Assembly (NCBI GenBank): GCA_030268105.1
Contig: BSDZ01000021.1
Coordinates: forward strand, 62,001-126,000
Direction: 5' to 3'
DNA length: 64,000 nt
From: Volvox africanus
Lineage: Eukaryota > Chlorophyta > Chlorophyceae > Chlamydomonadales > Volvocaceae
A program made the translations under genes and the position numbers. How positions within the stretch are numbered: the stretch's first letter is position 1; each line of letters starts with the position of its first letter. The notes beneath the pieces are model-generated. The model was not told the origin of the DNA, did not search any database, and saw only the letters and a list, made by a program, of their open reading frames with translations. Below are positions 11,557-22,498 of the stretch, in pieces.

Positions 11557-14500
11557 CGTACCAAAATTTTATGAACATTAATTTCTACACGAAAGCAACA
11601 AACTATCAATGAACCTTTCTCGAACAAGCAACCTGCGTTCGGGGGGCACGCCACTGCCAGTCTAGGCCCTGACTATTTCCCCCCCTGACTTCACCTTGTG
11701 GTAAAAATGTGGAACGGCGGCAAGTAACAATAATGGTAATAACGGCCAAGCAATCGTTGTGGTAGTATTAAATAGCGTTGGGAGTTCACAAGTAGTTTAT
11801 TTTGGCGTTTTAACTCGTCGACTTGGGCTCGAGTCGCAAGCTGCTCGCAACCGAGTTCCTTTTTTGCCAATTAAGGAAGATTCATCAAGCTTAACGTACA
11901 TAAAAGAACAAAGGTTTCGATGCATCCATAATATTTCAGGTCTTGTATGTGTTTTTTTCTGCGGTGAGACTTAGGAACGGACAGCATACTAGGCTTACAG
12001 AGATTGGAAAGGATGGGAACTGCTCGTGGGAATCGCGGATCCGGAGGTCATCTCCATAGGTAAAAAATGCACCAGTTATATTGCCAAGCTATGTGCAAAC
12101 ATAGAATAGCATATGAGGCCCATGCTCGTGATAGCAGTTTCTTCAAGAGCTAAAATTGAGAGGCACGAAGAAGGACGCGGCCCTTTTTATCAGGACGCGG
12201 GACAAGAGCCCATTTTACACAAGTCTGGTAAAATAATAAAAGTTGAATTTTTCTTCGAAACTTTGCCGGACCATGCGGCAGATCATTTCAATGAGTCATG
12301 TACAATATTGTGCAGGCCATCCTAGACCATAACGCTGCGCACCATACTTCACAGACGTCAGAGATGTCGGGTTAGCTCAGCAGGTACAGGTCTATGATCA
12401 GCTGCAGTCATTTACTTGGCCAGATGCTGTAGGTTCTGCTGTGCAGAAGGCGTAGACGAGGATTCCCCAGTGCGTGGCCGCCCGGAACCCCGTCGTTAGC
12501 CTGCTGATGCAAACCACAACCACCATCATCATCAAAACCCGCCGGAGGATAAGAGTCCCCTAAATCTCGCGTGGCGCAGGCTACCCATCGTGGCAGGTGG
12601 GGTTGCAAACATTGACGCAAGGTCGTGATTTGGTTGATAATCAATCCACACCAGCCCTGCATCCCGGCAAACCCCATCCCGTGTGCGCATAACGTACAGG
12701 CCCCTTGGAACATCTGAAATGATCTCCCAAGTACTCAATTTGGCATGCGTAAGGTCCTAAACCCTCCTGAGCAAAAGCTGCTCCAACACCACGATTAATC
12801 TCTGCATCGTTGCTTAAACTGGACATGGGATTAGTGATGGACGAACCCGTCTCGTCCATAGCAGCAGCAACAGCTTCTAGGATGAGCGTCAGCGCGACAA
12901 AGACGCACTTAGTCAGTTTTGAATAATAGTAATAATCATTACGGTACCCTAAGTTAACGGAACGGCGACCCCTACCTATAGCTTATTCCCAGTTGATCGA
13001 TGCACGGAACAGATTGAGACCAGGATGGGGCGATGGCACGTTCAGGATAAGCACCGCATCCGTGTGCGACTGTCACGACACAGTACTGTTCCTGCCATAC
13101 TTGTAACGATACGGAACATACTGTGTACGATTTTCACTACTACGTCATGACACGATCTCCAGCAATTAACGTCCGCTTTCCCTCGTTGCCCCTTTTCCTC
13201 CTTTCTGGAGAGGGTGCCGCGTGAGGAGCGTGTAGTTTGTCATGAACAACTGCGTGATCAGAGCCTTTGTGGCGAAGGGCACATACTGTTGTTTGCTGCT
13301 GCGTACCGACAGAGCAGCTCCTTAAGTACCAAATTCAAGTGTCGTAGCCGTACTCCGTACAACTCAGTTCAAACTCCTCATCCGGCTCTTGGACGAGCCG
13401 AATGACTTCCAAGCATCGACTCTGTTCATCTCCTATTTCTATGCCGTGATCTGCGTCTTTCGGCTCCTTAACAGCCAATCCTAGTCAATGACCAGCCATG
13501 GCAAACTGAGCCGCCTAGCCAACCTCAAACGCTTCAGTGATCGCTTATAATAGCGTAATTATAATTATTAGGTGAATAACGCTTGGTTCTCGTCATGCCG
13601 TTGCAGTTGCAGTTTGGCACGCGTGACAGTTGGATGTCACGCGCTGTGCAAGTTGTATTACGCGCTGTGATGTGACAAGTTAGGCCATGCGCCTGGGAAC
13701 TATCCGTTCCTTAAAAATGGATTGGAGGGTTTCCGTTGAAACATAGCGTTAGAGGTGGAGAGCCAGCATATGAAATTTATTCCCCGCCAGGTGCGAGCAA
13801 AGGCCACCCCCCCCATGAAAGTAGCGTGGCTCAGTGAATGGTGGTATCACTTAAAGCCAGCACGCGGGGGAATAATGTTGTCGTGTGCATGGTTTACTAC
13901 ATGTAGTGGTCCTATAAACGGGACACAAGAAAAGATACGAGGGATGGTTTGGAGTTTGAAAAACCGCTGAACGGCAGCCACTACTGTAACGGGACGGTCA
14001 CGCAGCGAAACGTCGTGATTGAAGGAAGGCACGGGTTGCATAAAAGAGGTAAAGCAGAGGGTACGTAGGAACAGGCAGGTTACCGTGCAGTTTTTACCTG
14101 CCTACTTCCTGCCGCCTGAAGAGGCAAAGGCGAATTCCAGAACACCATAGATATACGCGTAGACTTCTCTCCTAGAGAAGTCAAGTTCTTGGACGAGGGT
14201 ACGGAAACGCCGTATAATTGTTTACATAGTTTTCTTTCGGAAGCTCTTTACGGCATCCGACGTGTAGAGAGCATCAGTAATCTAATATTTTCCAGTTGTC
14301 ACACTAGCATTAGTTATGAATGGTGAAGGCGATGGTGGTTACTAGCCACCCATATCCCGCCCACTTTCACAATAGCTATAATCAGTTTAGACACTTCTGT
14401 GCACTAACTTGTGTTGCAGGTTAAGTTGTCTGCAATCAAGGTGTTATTATAGCCGGGGACGAGGTTTTTATGGGAGTTTTGATTGCCGTCATGTACTGAG

Positions 14501-15424
14501 TGTAACGTACTGAGGACATTAAACAATACGTGTTTATACATATATTCTCAATTAAACGATACTGTAACATCAAAAAATTACGGATTGATTATTAATAATG
14601 CACCCGTCCTATGCCTCAGCCTTTTATCCTACGCGTTCGCTTGTTGGTTACCTACCACGTAATCATTGCACAATACAACCAAGCGGGTAAACGTACGGTA
14701 AACATATTTTCAAGGAAGTATATTTCTTAAGTCTGTTATGCAAAAGACGACAAGTTAACATAATTTAGTGTCTGGGAGTTAGTTCATGCTCGTTTCACCA
14801 AGTTTCCGCCCAGCCTAGGTTGCAACGCGGTTGGAAATTTAGTGGCTTCTGTCGAAACAAATGTCAGAAATAGGTGACATAAACATGTATGTGATAGATA
14901 AATGTAAATATTCTCCGCTCGTCATGCTACGGCAACAAGGCGATAGCGCGAGGCGAAGAAGACGAGGGCGTGCAGGTGTTATTGTTCTACATAATAAAAT
15001 CAACGCACCCGTTTTTATTTGCATCCACACGCTGATGCAATCCACTTTTGGAACGTCTGTTCGACATCAATAAATGAACGCTATCGGAACCCGAACTCTA
15101 GTGCTTTGACTTTACCAAGTGGCTCTGATCTTTGCCCCAAGCTAAGTTAAGTGATAAAAAATGCATAACCGCTTAATCATCTAACATTTATTTCTTAGCG
15201 GATTGAAAGGTCACGCCCCAACACTTCGACTGTATGGCACTGGCCATATCTTAGACCATGCCACGGATCAAAACATATCAACATTAATATAATTATATAT
15301 CAAATATCTCGACATTGTAGTAGGAAACATCAAAAGGTCGTTAATTAGTCTTCCGGACCGCTGTTATTATCTCGTTGTCTACGACGCCCGCCAACGCCCA
15401 CCGTCCTGTTGCATTTCTTAAGCA
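8618..15424. other. 6.8-kb spacer between the pherophorins, mostly AT-rich, no confident gene
   Basis: From about 9,900 to 15,400 the sequence is visibly richer in A/T than the genes around it, with many stops in all frames. Open frames are short and match no family I know. A more GC-balanced patch at about 12,360-12,900 has overlapping minus-strand frames (68-101 residues), but no domain or consistent splicing could be assigned. No paired terminal repeats or transposase motif were noticed by eye. Confidence 0.5.
11520..11556. repeat. (TCA)n trinucleotide microsatellite
   Basis: About twelve uninterrupted TCA units in the AT-rich spacer between the two pherophorin genes. It is preceded by an imperfect unit (ATCATTATC). 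Confidence 0.9.
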
Positions 15425-15432
15425 TATATATA
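15425..15432 (+). promoter_or_regulatory. TATA box of pherophorin gene 2
   Basis: TATATATA lies 46-53 nt upstream of the start codon at 15478. Position and spacing parallel the TTTAAATA element of pherophorin gene 1. Confidence 0.6.
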
Positions 15433-15477
15433 CATTTAAAAGTTGCCTGAGGTAACAAAGACTGAAATTCGTCAGCC

Positions 15478-18400
15478 ATGTCGCCTCACATCTCGTTTGC
15501 CGTTGTTCTCGTCGGCATTGTGTGAGTGAATCTAAGAAAAATAACAAGAACCATGTGCATATTGTATTTCTCGTAATCATGTTATCATATTAGCGCTACT
15601 CATTTTGCTACCACTGTGGCTTCGTTTGCCAGCGCTATTTCGATTACGTACTTGAGTTATTGCCTGACGGGCACGGATTTGTGCAAGTGTTACTTCCTTC
15701 GCTTCTCTGAATTCATTCATTTTAGATTATTTGCTAGTTTCCTTATAGTACCCAATCTTACGAGGACGCGTTCCGGTCTCGGGACGCATGATGTTTGAGG
15801 TTTTATACGGCTGGCCGACGGAGTTCTTACCCTGCCCCCCTGCTTCGCCCTCAATTTAGGGCGTCGGCGCTTCGAGTCGAGGCGCAGGCAGGAAAGTTTA
15901 CGGTGTTCCCTTACTGTCAGTGCACCCCTTCGCCGGGAGCTTATAGTCTCGCGCCGACGGTCGTATCCAAGACGCCGGGGACTTACTGCTTCACGGTGAA
16001 GGCCAATCCTCCGCAAGGATGCAAAAGTTACTGCTGCACGCAGGCCGACCTTAAAAAGCTCGAGGTAACTCTCCTGGGCGTTACATAACAAGTCATACAG
16101 CCGCCTTGTTTCACTTATTTCACTTTCAGTTAGCGCATAACCGCAAAGCTCCATTTATGCAGTTATAGTAACTGATGTTTCCATCTGTTATTTAACTTGT
16201 AAGTAAACCGAGACGGTTTCCACATTGTGATGGCGACATGGCGATATCGCTGCAGCGACTCTCCAACTTCACACAACAAGATCGATTCTTTGTATTTTAC
16301 AATACGTATTCATGTATGAATGCTTTTTCAATTGCATCAATCCTAAACTTTTGTAACAAATTGATCAAGAACTCAGAAATCGTTTACTATATGGTTTGGC
16401 CCTAAGCTTTCGTTGTTCGTATTGACAAGCGTTGATGTGTGTACATACACCGCCTTTTTCCCTCGCCCCCAGATTGATATTAAATCCAGCTGCCGTGTTC
16501 CAGGCGTCTCCGCCGTGGCCACAATCAATGGCGTCCGCACAAAAATTGCACCGGTTTTCGACAAGGCCCCCCAGGGCTTGAACGGCTCTACCATCCTCAA
16601 GCTCACCCAACTGGGACTCAACCTCAGCACCGCCAACGGCGCTGAGATCTGCATCACCCTCAACACCAATCGCGCCGGCCAGGGCTGCACCACCCTGGAG
16701 CAGCTCTGCGCGTCCCCTGCTGGTGCATCTCCCGGCACTTGCAGCACCGCCCTCTTCGATACCGCCGACGACTGCTGCCCCGGCAACCCGGTCAACATCA
16801 AGACCTGCAAGACCTGCGTCTACTTCTCCCTCACCGCGACGGGCACCATCAGTCGGCCGTACAACTTCACGGCCACCCAATGCGCCACTTTGGCTGCGGC
16901 AGTAGCACGTGACATGTCCATTCAGTCCGCTGCAGCCAACGCCTCCATCTCCAGCAACTTCACCATGGTCTCCTGCGAGAACAACCAGCTGAAGGTCTGC
17001 GGTGACTTCGCATCCGATGTAGAAGGCGGCAAGCTGAAGGCGTTCATCGATGATATGGCCATCCAGTGGTTGTCGCAGGTCACAGGCGACCTGACCACAT
17101 CTTGCCCTATTGCTCTGGCCAACTACACGGTCACGGTCACGGTAGGCGGCGACGGAAGCGACCCCGCAGTGCTGCCATCCAGCTGCCTGGACGCTGTCAA
17201 GTCCACAGCCTGTAAGCCCAACCCCTTCCCCTTCCCTAAGTGTGTGTAAGTACGGTCTTCCGGGGACTACCAGGAATTTGGCAAGCGCGACTTGATTGCC
17301 TAGCGGGGGCTTGTCAAAAATGGAGCGGCAGGTGTTCGCTGGGAGGGAAACGGAAGGGGCGGTTACAAAGGCTTCCAAGTAACCGATCAGGGCGCAGCGA
17401 GCGCACGTCCGGTGCAAGTCCGGGATGCAAGTCCGGGATTCAGGTCCGGGATGCAGTTCCATGCAAATGGCACAGGGAAGCCACAAGCCGGCGCAGGGGC
17501 ACCAGGGCATGTCGTCTCCCTCACTCCCTCACTCCCTCACTCCCTCACTCCCTCACTCCCTCACTCCCTCACTCCCTCACTCCCTCACTCCCTCACTCCC
17601 TCACTCCCTCACTCCCTCATAACGCCTTTCCGGGCCCCTCCGAAACCATTAAGATGTTGCATTATGAGCATTATGAGCACAAATCAACCCCAACATCACT
17701 AACAACGCCCTTTCGCCCTTTCGCAGGTGCAACACCACCCAGGGCATTTCGCCCTTCGCCCCAGACGGCCCAATCACTCAACTGGACGGCCGGAAATCCA
17801 AGTCCCTTCTTTACTGCTTCTCCATCAAGACCCACACCCCCATCCCTGGAGTGAGTCGTACCACGTCGTACCATGTGCCGGTCTGGGGATTGAATTGTTC
17901 GTTTACATGCAGAAAGCGACATTCAGGGGAGCGCGCATTAGTGACCAATACAGTAGGATGCTGTCAAATCGGATCAGCCTTGGATACTAAGGAGAATCGC
18001 GCACTAGGGAATAACCGAACACTATCATCCGGTGGACTTGCCAGCTCCAGGGCATTCCGCCGGGGGATGACCATCTAACCATGCCGCCAAGGTTCTGACT
18101 GGTTTCCGCGTGTGAACCTGGGGCGAGAGGGGCTCCCTCAACGGGCAATCCATCCGCGACAGCCAGACTAATACCACGCGGTATCCTCCAGCTGCTCATG
18201 GCGCTGATAGCGGACGGCTGGAAATAACCCCAGCCCCAGTTCCGGGCTTAGGGTTTAGGGTTGCGGCTGCTAAGCCCCGGCTGCACTTGCAACAACAGCA
18301 TCCCCCCACGGGACTGCTAGATGCAGTTACAGCAAAAATTTCGAGCAACGTTCCAGCTCACGCACCCCGCGCCGCGCCGACTTGGCCTCAGCGGCGTGTC

Positions 18401-19408
18401 ATCGTGCGTGTCTCGTGAGCTTGGTCTCCTACATGATGGCCGTTCAACTTCTTGAAGTGGTCCCCATGGCCCCCATGCCCCTTCCCTAACTCGCTCCTCA
18501 CTCCTACCGCGCACGTATGCTCGCAGCCGTGCAGCTCCGCCAGTATTCTGCAGAAGGTGGAGTTCTGGGCGAACGAGGCGGTTCGCACCAAGGTACTGGG
18601 CTTCAGCCTGAAGCCCACCGGCGCATCGTCCTGGAAGAACATATCCGCGACCTGGGGGGGCAAGGGCGAAGAAACGCTCAAGGCCACGCCCCTCAACTGG
18701 ACCCTGGCCCAGGCTGACGGCGGCACGGTTTGCATGGAGGTGGACCGCAGCGTTATGTTAGACCAGCTCTGCCTGGGCCCCACTCCCAATACATGCTGGT
18801 GGGTGCCCAAAAGAAGAATGGCGATGTTAATGTTACGAGGGTTGTGTTTGGATTGCTCGGAAAAAAATCTTTCGTTCGTTAGTAACCAATCCGGGCCTCA
18901 GTGGGCTTCATGCTGCTGGTAAACTCGGTGGTTCTCATTGGTTAATCCGCAAGGAAGATTCGGGATGAGGTTTAGCTTCGTCCGCTTAGATAGACAGGCT
19001 TAGACAATTTCGGACGGGGTAGGGTTTTGATGAGACAGGATAGGATTTTGAAAGACATAAGCAGGTAGGCGTGCGAGGACCTTACGCCGCCTTTCTGCCG
19101 TATAGCTATTCATCTATCTCTCGGATACATGGGGATGACGGAGCCCCCTACGTCAGTCTCCGTAATTGAAACGTGCTCTATGGTTCTGGAGCAAGCGCTT
19201 CCACATCCACGCGGCCAATCGTCGCCTGCTTATCAGTGCGCCCCATTCAGCACACACGCTGCTGGTCCCTCGTCGCGTTTCAGGCCCTCAGTTCGCTTTC
19301 TCACCCCTCCCCTGTCCCTTCCCCTGTCCCCTCCCCTTTTGTAGGGCCAATCTGTTTGACCCATCGCGGACTTGCTGCCCCCTGTATCCTACGTACTACA
19401 CAATTTGA
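15478..19408 (+). CDS. Pherophorin with almost no rod (493 aa, 6 exons)
   Basis: Secreted extracellular-matrix protein. Exons: 15478-15521, 15860-16064, 16473-17245, 17727-17850, 18527-18798, 19345-19408; all GT-AG and in frame. Exon 1 (44 nt, phase 2) and exon 6 (64 nt) have exactly the same length and phase as in gene 1. Residues 1-26 (MSPHISFAVVLVGIV...) form a signal peptide. The N-terminal domain (27 to about 185) shows VFPYCQC, TYCFTVKAN, CKSYCC, DLKKLE, GAEICITLN, GCTTLEQLC and STALFDTADDCC. Only a linker of about 11 residues (PGNPVNIKTCK) replaces the Pro-rich rod. The C-terminal domain has CKTCVYFSLT, LLYCFSIKTH, KVEFWANEAVR, LKATPLNWTLAQADGG and WANLFDPSRTCCPLY. Strong similarity to gene 1 across both globular domains indicates a tandem duplication. 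Rod loss or rod expansion is the main difference, so the product is probably a compact rather than rod-spaced matrix protein. Confidence 0.93.
17413..17456. repeat. Short direct repeats (AGTCCGGGAT unit)
   Basis: Three to four imperfect copies of a 14-16-bp unit containing GTCCGGGAT, in intron 3 of pherophorin gene 2, about 65 bp before a second, longer tandem array. Confidence 0.7.
17519..17619. repeat. (CTCCCTCA)n minisatellite
   Basis: About twelve to thirteen nearly perfect copies of the 8-mer CTCCCTCA in intron 3 of pherophorin gene 2. Because 8 is not a multiple of 3, all three frames stay open and translate to Ser/Leu/Pro/His runs, which are not real proteins. The pyrimidine-rich array ends about 105 bp before the 3' splice site at 17726. 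Confidence 0.93.
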
Positions 19409-20559
19409 TACTGTCCGGCGCCAACAGACAGACCGCCAATCTGTAGTGAAGAGAAACATTTTTATCATCAGTCACGATAGACATTTCCCGAGCGCAACCT
19501 TCGTCATTAATGGCCGTCTTTGCGTGTGGAACGTAATGGTGAAGGGGTTGGCTGGTGAAAAAGGGGCAATCCGACGCCCAAGTGTAGCCCAAATTCGACC
19601 TTGATCAGTTGTTAAGATAGCGCTGACGCTTAAACTGATAAAAAATGCTTTACTGCTAGTGCTACTGCAGTTGGATGTGTGTCCGCGCGTGCTTTCCCAG
19701 GGATAAAATTGATTAGTTGAGTTTAGCTTAGGAAATTCATTCTTATTACATATCGCATATTTCTCCCAACGATGTGCTGTATGCATCTATCGCACACGAT
19801 CACGCACCATGTCTATACTCATGCAAATGGACAGAAGGTGGGTTGCCTCTGGTGGCTAATTTACCCGTAGCGTCGGCGTCGGCTGTTGTGTATGATGCGG
19901 AGGCGTGCAGGAAAGGTGACATCGTAAGAGTTGGTGCGTTAATTGTCGCGATAGACTATGGGCAATGGAGCATTGCTTAAAACTTTCGACTGATGACGTA
20001 ATGACGAGCCCGTGTAGTAGTTGAGAGCCGCAAAGGCCTCTCGAGATGCTGACAGGGTGCGTCTGCACCTTGATTTTGTGCTGGTGTGTAGGCCACACAT
20101 GCATGACTACTACAGCCCGTGTCTGAATTTTTTACTGCTGCTAGGCTTGTGGAGCGAATAGCCAAACTGCCCAAAACGATGTGTATGTCAACAAACTGAG
20201 CCGCGAGAACTGAGTCTTACAATGCTTGGGCCCAACAGGTCATCGACGTGTTCATTCGTTCCTGCGTTTGATGATGATGATGCACTTAACAACTTTCCAG
20301 CACTTTTGTCAACTGCGCCAGGGCGATGCTGGACCCCTTTAGTCGGACAGAGTGTGTGTACATGCTGATTTGGACTGTCTCGCCTCCGTGCGTGTCCATG
20401 CATGCGTGTGCATGACGACGTGTATGCATGTCTGCGTAAATGTACATAGGACATAGCGCTGACTGAATTGGTCTCGGAGCGGTTATTGGCCCTCCTAGGG
20501 CTTTTCAGCATGCATGCACGCTCAAACCCATCAAGGCAGGGTAGGTAGGCCTTTGAAAT

Positions 20560-20829
20560 TTACGCCCATTCATGGCTCGGACACACCGCACAGTCGCCGA
20601 CAAGCGCAGCACACACAGCCCTCTCCGTCTGCAAGCAGGCGACTGCCTCCCTCGCTGCCTGCAGTTGTGCGACTGCCTCCGTGTTGTCTACCTGCAGCTG
20701 TATGACAGTCTCCTTCTCGATTTGCAGCTGTGCGTGCAGTACCCGAACCTCGCCGCAATAACGCTGATGCGCCTCTCGTGCTTCATCCTCCGCTATCTTC
20801 AGTTTTCCAACTAACCGCCGCCGCATCAT
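20560..20829 (-). CDS. Possible coiled-coil protein fragment, unrecognised
   Basis: Eighty-nine codons on the minus strand, with hydrophobic residues at heptad spacing (LHAQLQIEKETVIQLQ, AVAQLQAAREAVACLQ) and fairly G/C-ending codons. A basic, Arg-rich stretch (KRRPKRRWQRRRR) lies in frame just upstream. It ends in VCPSHEWA and a stop. I cannot find an initiation site with a good context or neighbouring exons, so this may be an exon remnant or a chance frame. No function is assigned. Confidence 0.3.
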   Translation of the reverse strand: MMRRRLVGKLKIAEDEAREAHQRYCGEVRVLHAQLQIEKETVIQLQVDNTEAVAQLQAAREAVACLQTERAVCAALVGDCAVCPSHEWA

Positions 20830-22410
20830 GCGCCTCCGTCTCTGCCACCTTCTTTTGGGACGACGTTTTGGGACGACTTCTCTATTATTGATTACCGAAG
20901 CAAGACGTGTTCCTCACAAAGGCTATTAACTGGCAAGCACGATCTGAGCGGTGTCCCACCCTAACTGTGATCCCAGCCATCAGTTTGCTGTGCCGCCGCA
21001 GTCCAAAATATGGTATGACTGTGCGAAGTGAGGGATGATGTTTCACGACGTCTAATTTGACTCAATCCTCTGATGTACGATTTCCAGAAGCTTCCTGTGT
21101 TTCGGGCTTTCCGGGCTTTGCTAATAACGTGGTACACCTGCCCTTTTTTGTGTATTCGATCCGCAGGATGAGTTCATGGCAACCTAAGAGTCCGTTGCAC
21201 ACAAGCGGAAGAGCGCCGGAGAACGGTGCCTCGCCAAATACCGGCCGCGGGGTAGGTATGACATGGGCACAACACACGCGCTTCTTTTTCCACTTTATTT
21301 CAGTTTTCCTCATCAGTTGTGAGGGCAATTTGGTGCATATGCTTTTGCCGCATCGTCATTTTGCTATGAAGTGCGCTGCATTTTGCAAAGCACTCAGGCG
21401 GCGTGGTGTGCGGCCCGATCCAGCGCCGATCCTTATTTATCATAGCAGACACAAACACTAATGCCCGCACGTATCGAAAGTGGCTCTGTGGTATAACACG
21501 CACCTGCTCGTTATGCCGTCCGCCTGCCCTTTGACCATTGCATATCTCCCACCCGTACCTGCCCATGCATGTACCGATGTTTTTGTTTGCCCCATCTCCT
21601 CTGACACTTTATACCTTTAATCTACCGGCTTTAGCGTCACTTTTTCTTTCATTGCTTTCATGATCTGCAGCTGCTCTCGTTGCTCGAGACCCACGAGGAA
21701 CTGCTTGTGCGGGCGGCTGTTGACCCCGCGTGTTAGAAGTTTTTGTCCCGTGCGCGTTGAGCCTTTTGTAGCTGGTTATTTGCATGCATCATATACACGT
21801 GACGCCTGTTGAACGAGGCATGGCCGCGGGTCGGTTTCGTCATGGTACCCAGGCCTGTACAGCTGAACCCCTCTACTGGTACCCAAACCAGCATGCTACA
21901 TTCCCATCTGCCAGCATCAAAGCAAACCGTTCACACAGCAGCCAATGTGCGCATACACCAAACCAACTCACATGCATCCCGTGTATGCACAATTTTGGTG
22001 AACTGTCAAACGAGTACACAGACCCACAGCTGGCTACAAATCGCAGCGAGGATGCCCCTATACAGGAAGTGATTCGTCCTTGCAAACACCCGCAAGTGAC
22101 ACGCTTTGCCGTCACACGTTTTTCAGCTGAAAGCTTGTACATATGGGTCTTGGTGAAAGATGGATATGCATTACCCTATGCTTCCGGGCTCACTTCGGGA
22201 AACGCACACCGCGTATATATGTCTAAACGAAGAACACGTACATATGTGGTAGCCAGGCGGGGCCTTATACAGTGTTCCTTCCACGCATCTCTGTTTCTAC
22301 CTTACGACCGCTACCAGCCTTTTCTGACAACGGAGTAGAGTACTGATTCCATCTACATGGTCCGCCAATGCAACTTGTGCAGCACCGCGACTTCAGTTAA
22401 ATAAAGTTCC

Positions 22411-22411
<1 letters not shown>

Positions 22412-22451
<40 letters not shown>

Positions 22452-22498
22452 GCGCGCACACACACAAGCTCGCACGCGCGCGCACACACACACACACA
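22412..22498. repeat. (CA)n / (CG)n dinucleotide microsatellite
   Basis: About 36 bp of pure CA repeat, then interspersed CG and CA runs. Alternating purine-pyrimidine sequence of this kind can adopt Z-DNA. It is intergenic. Confidence 0.93.

Noticed and set aside
12372..12383. tRNA A-box-like sequence TAGCTCAGCAGG
   Set aside because: No B-box (GGTTCRANNCC) at the right distance and no cloverleaf; possibly chance or a very degraded SINE head.
17240..17854. Plus-strand frames with Ser-Leu-Thr-Pro-Ser-Leu-Pro-His repeats
   Set aside because: They translate the CTCCCTCA minisatellite in an intron. The frames stay open only because the repeat has no stop in any phase.
21784..22338. 184-codon plus-strand open frame
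   Set aside because: No family signature, mixed third-base use, and no neighbouring exons or promoter; likely chance.
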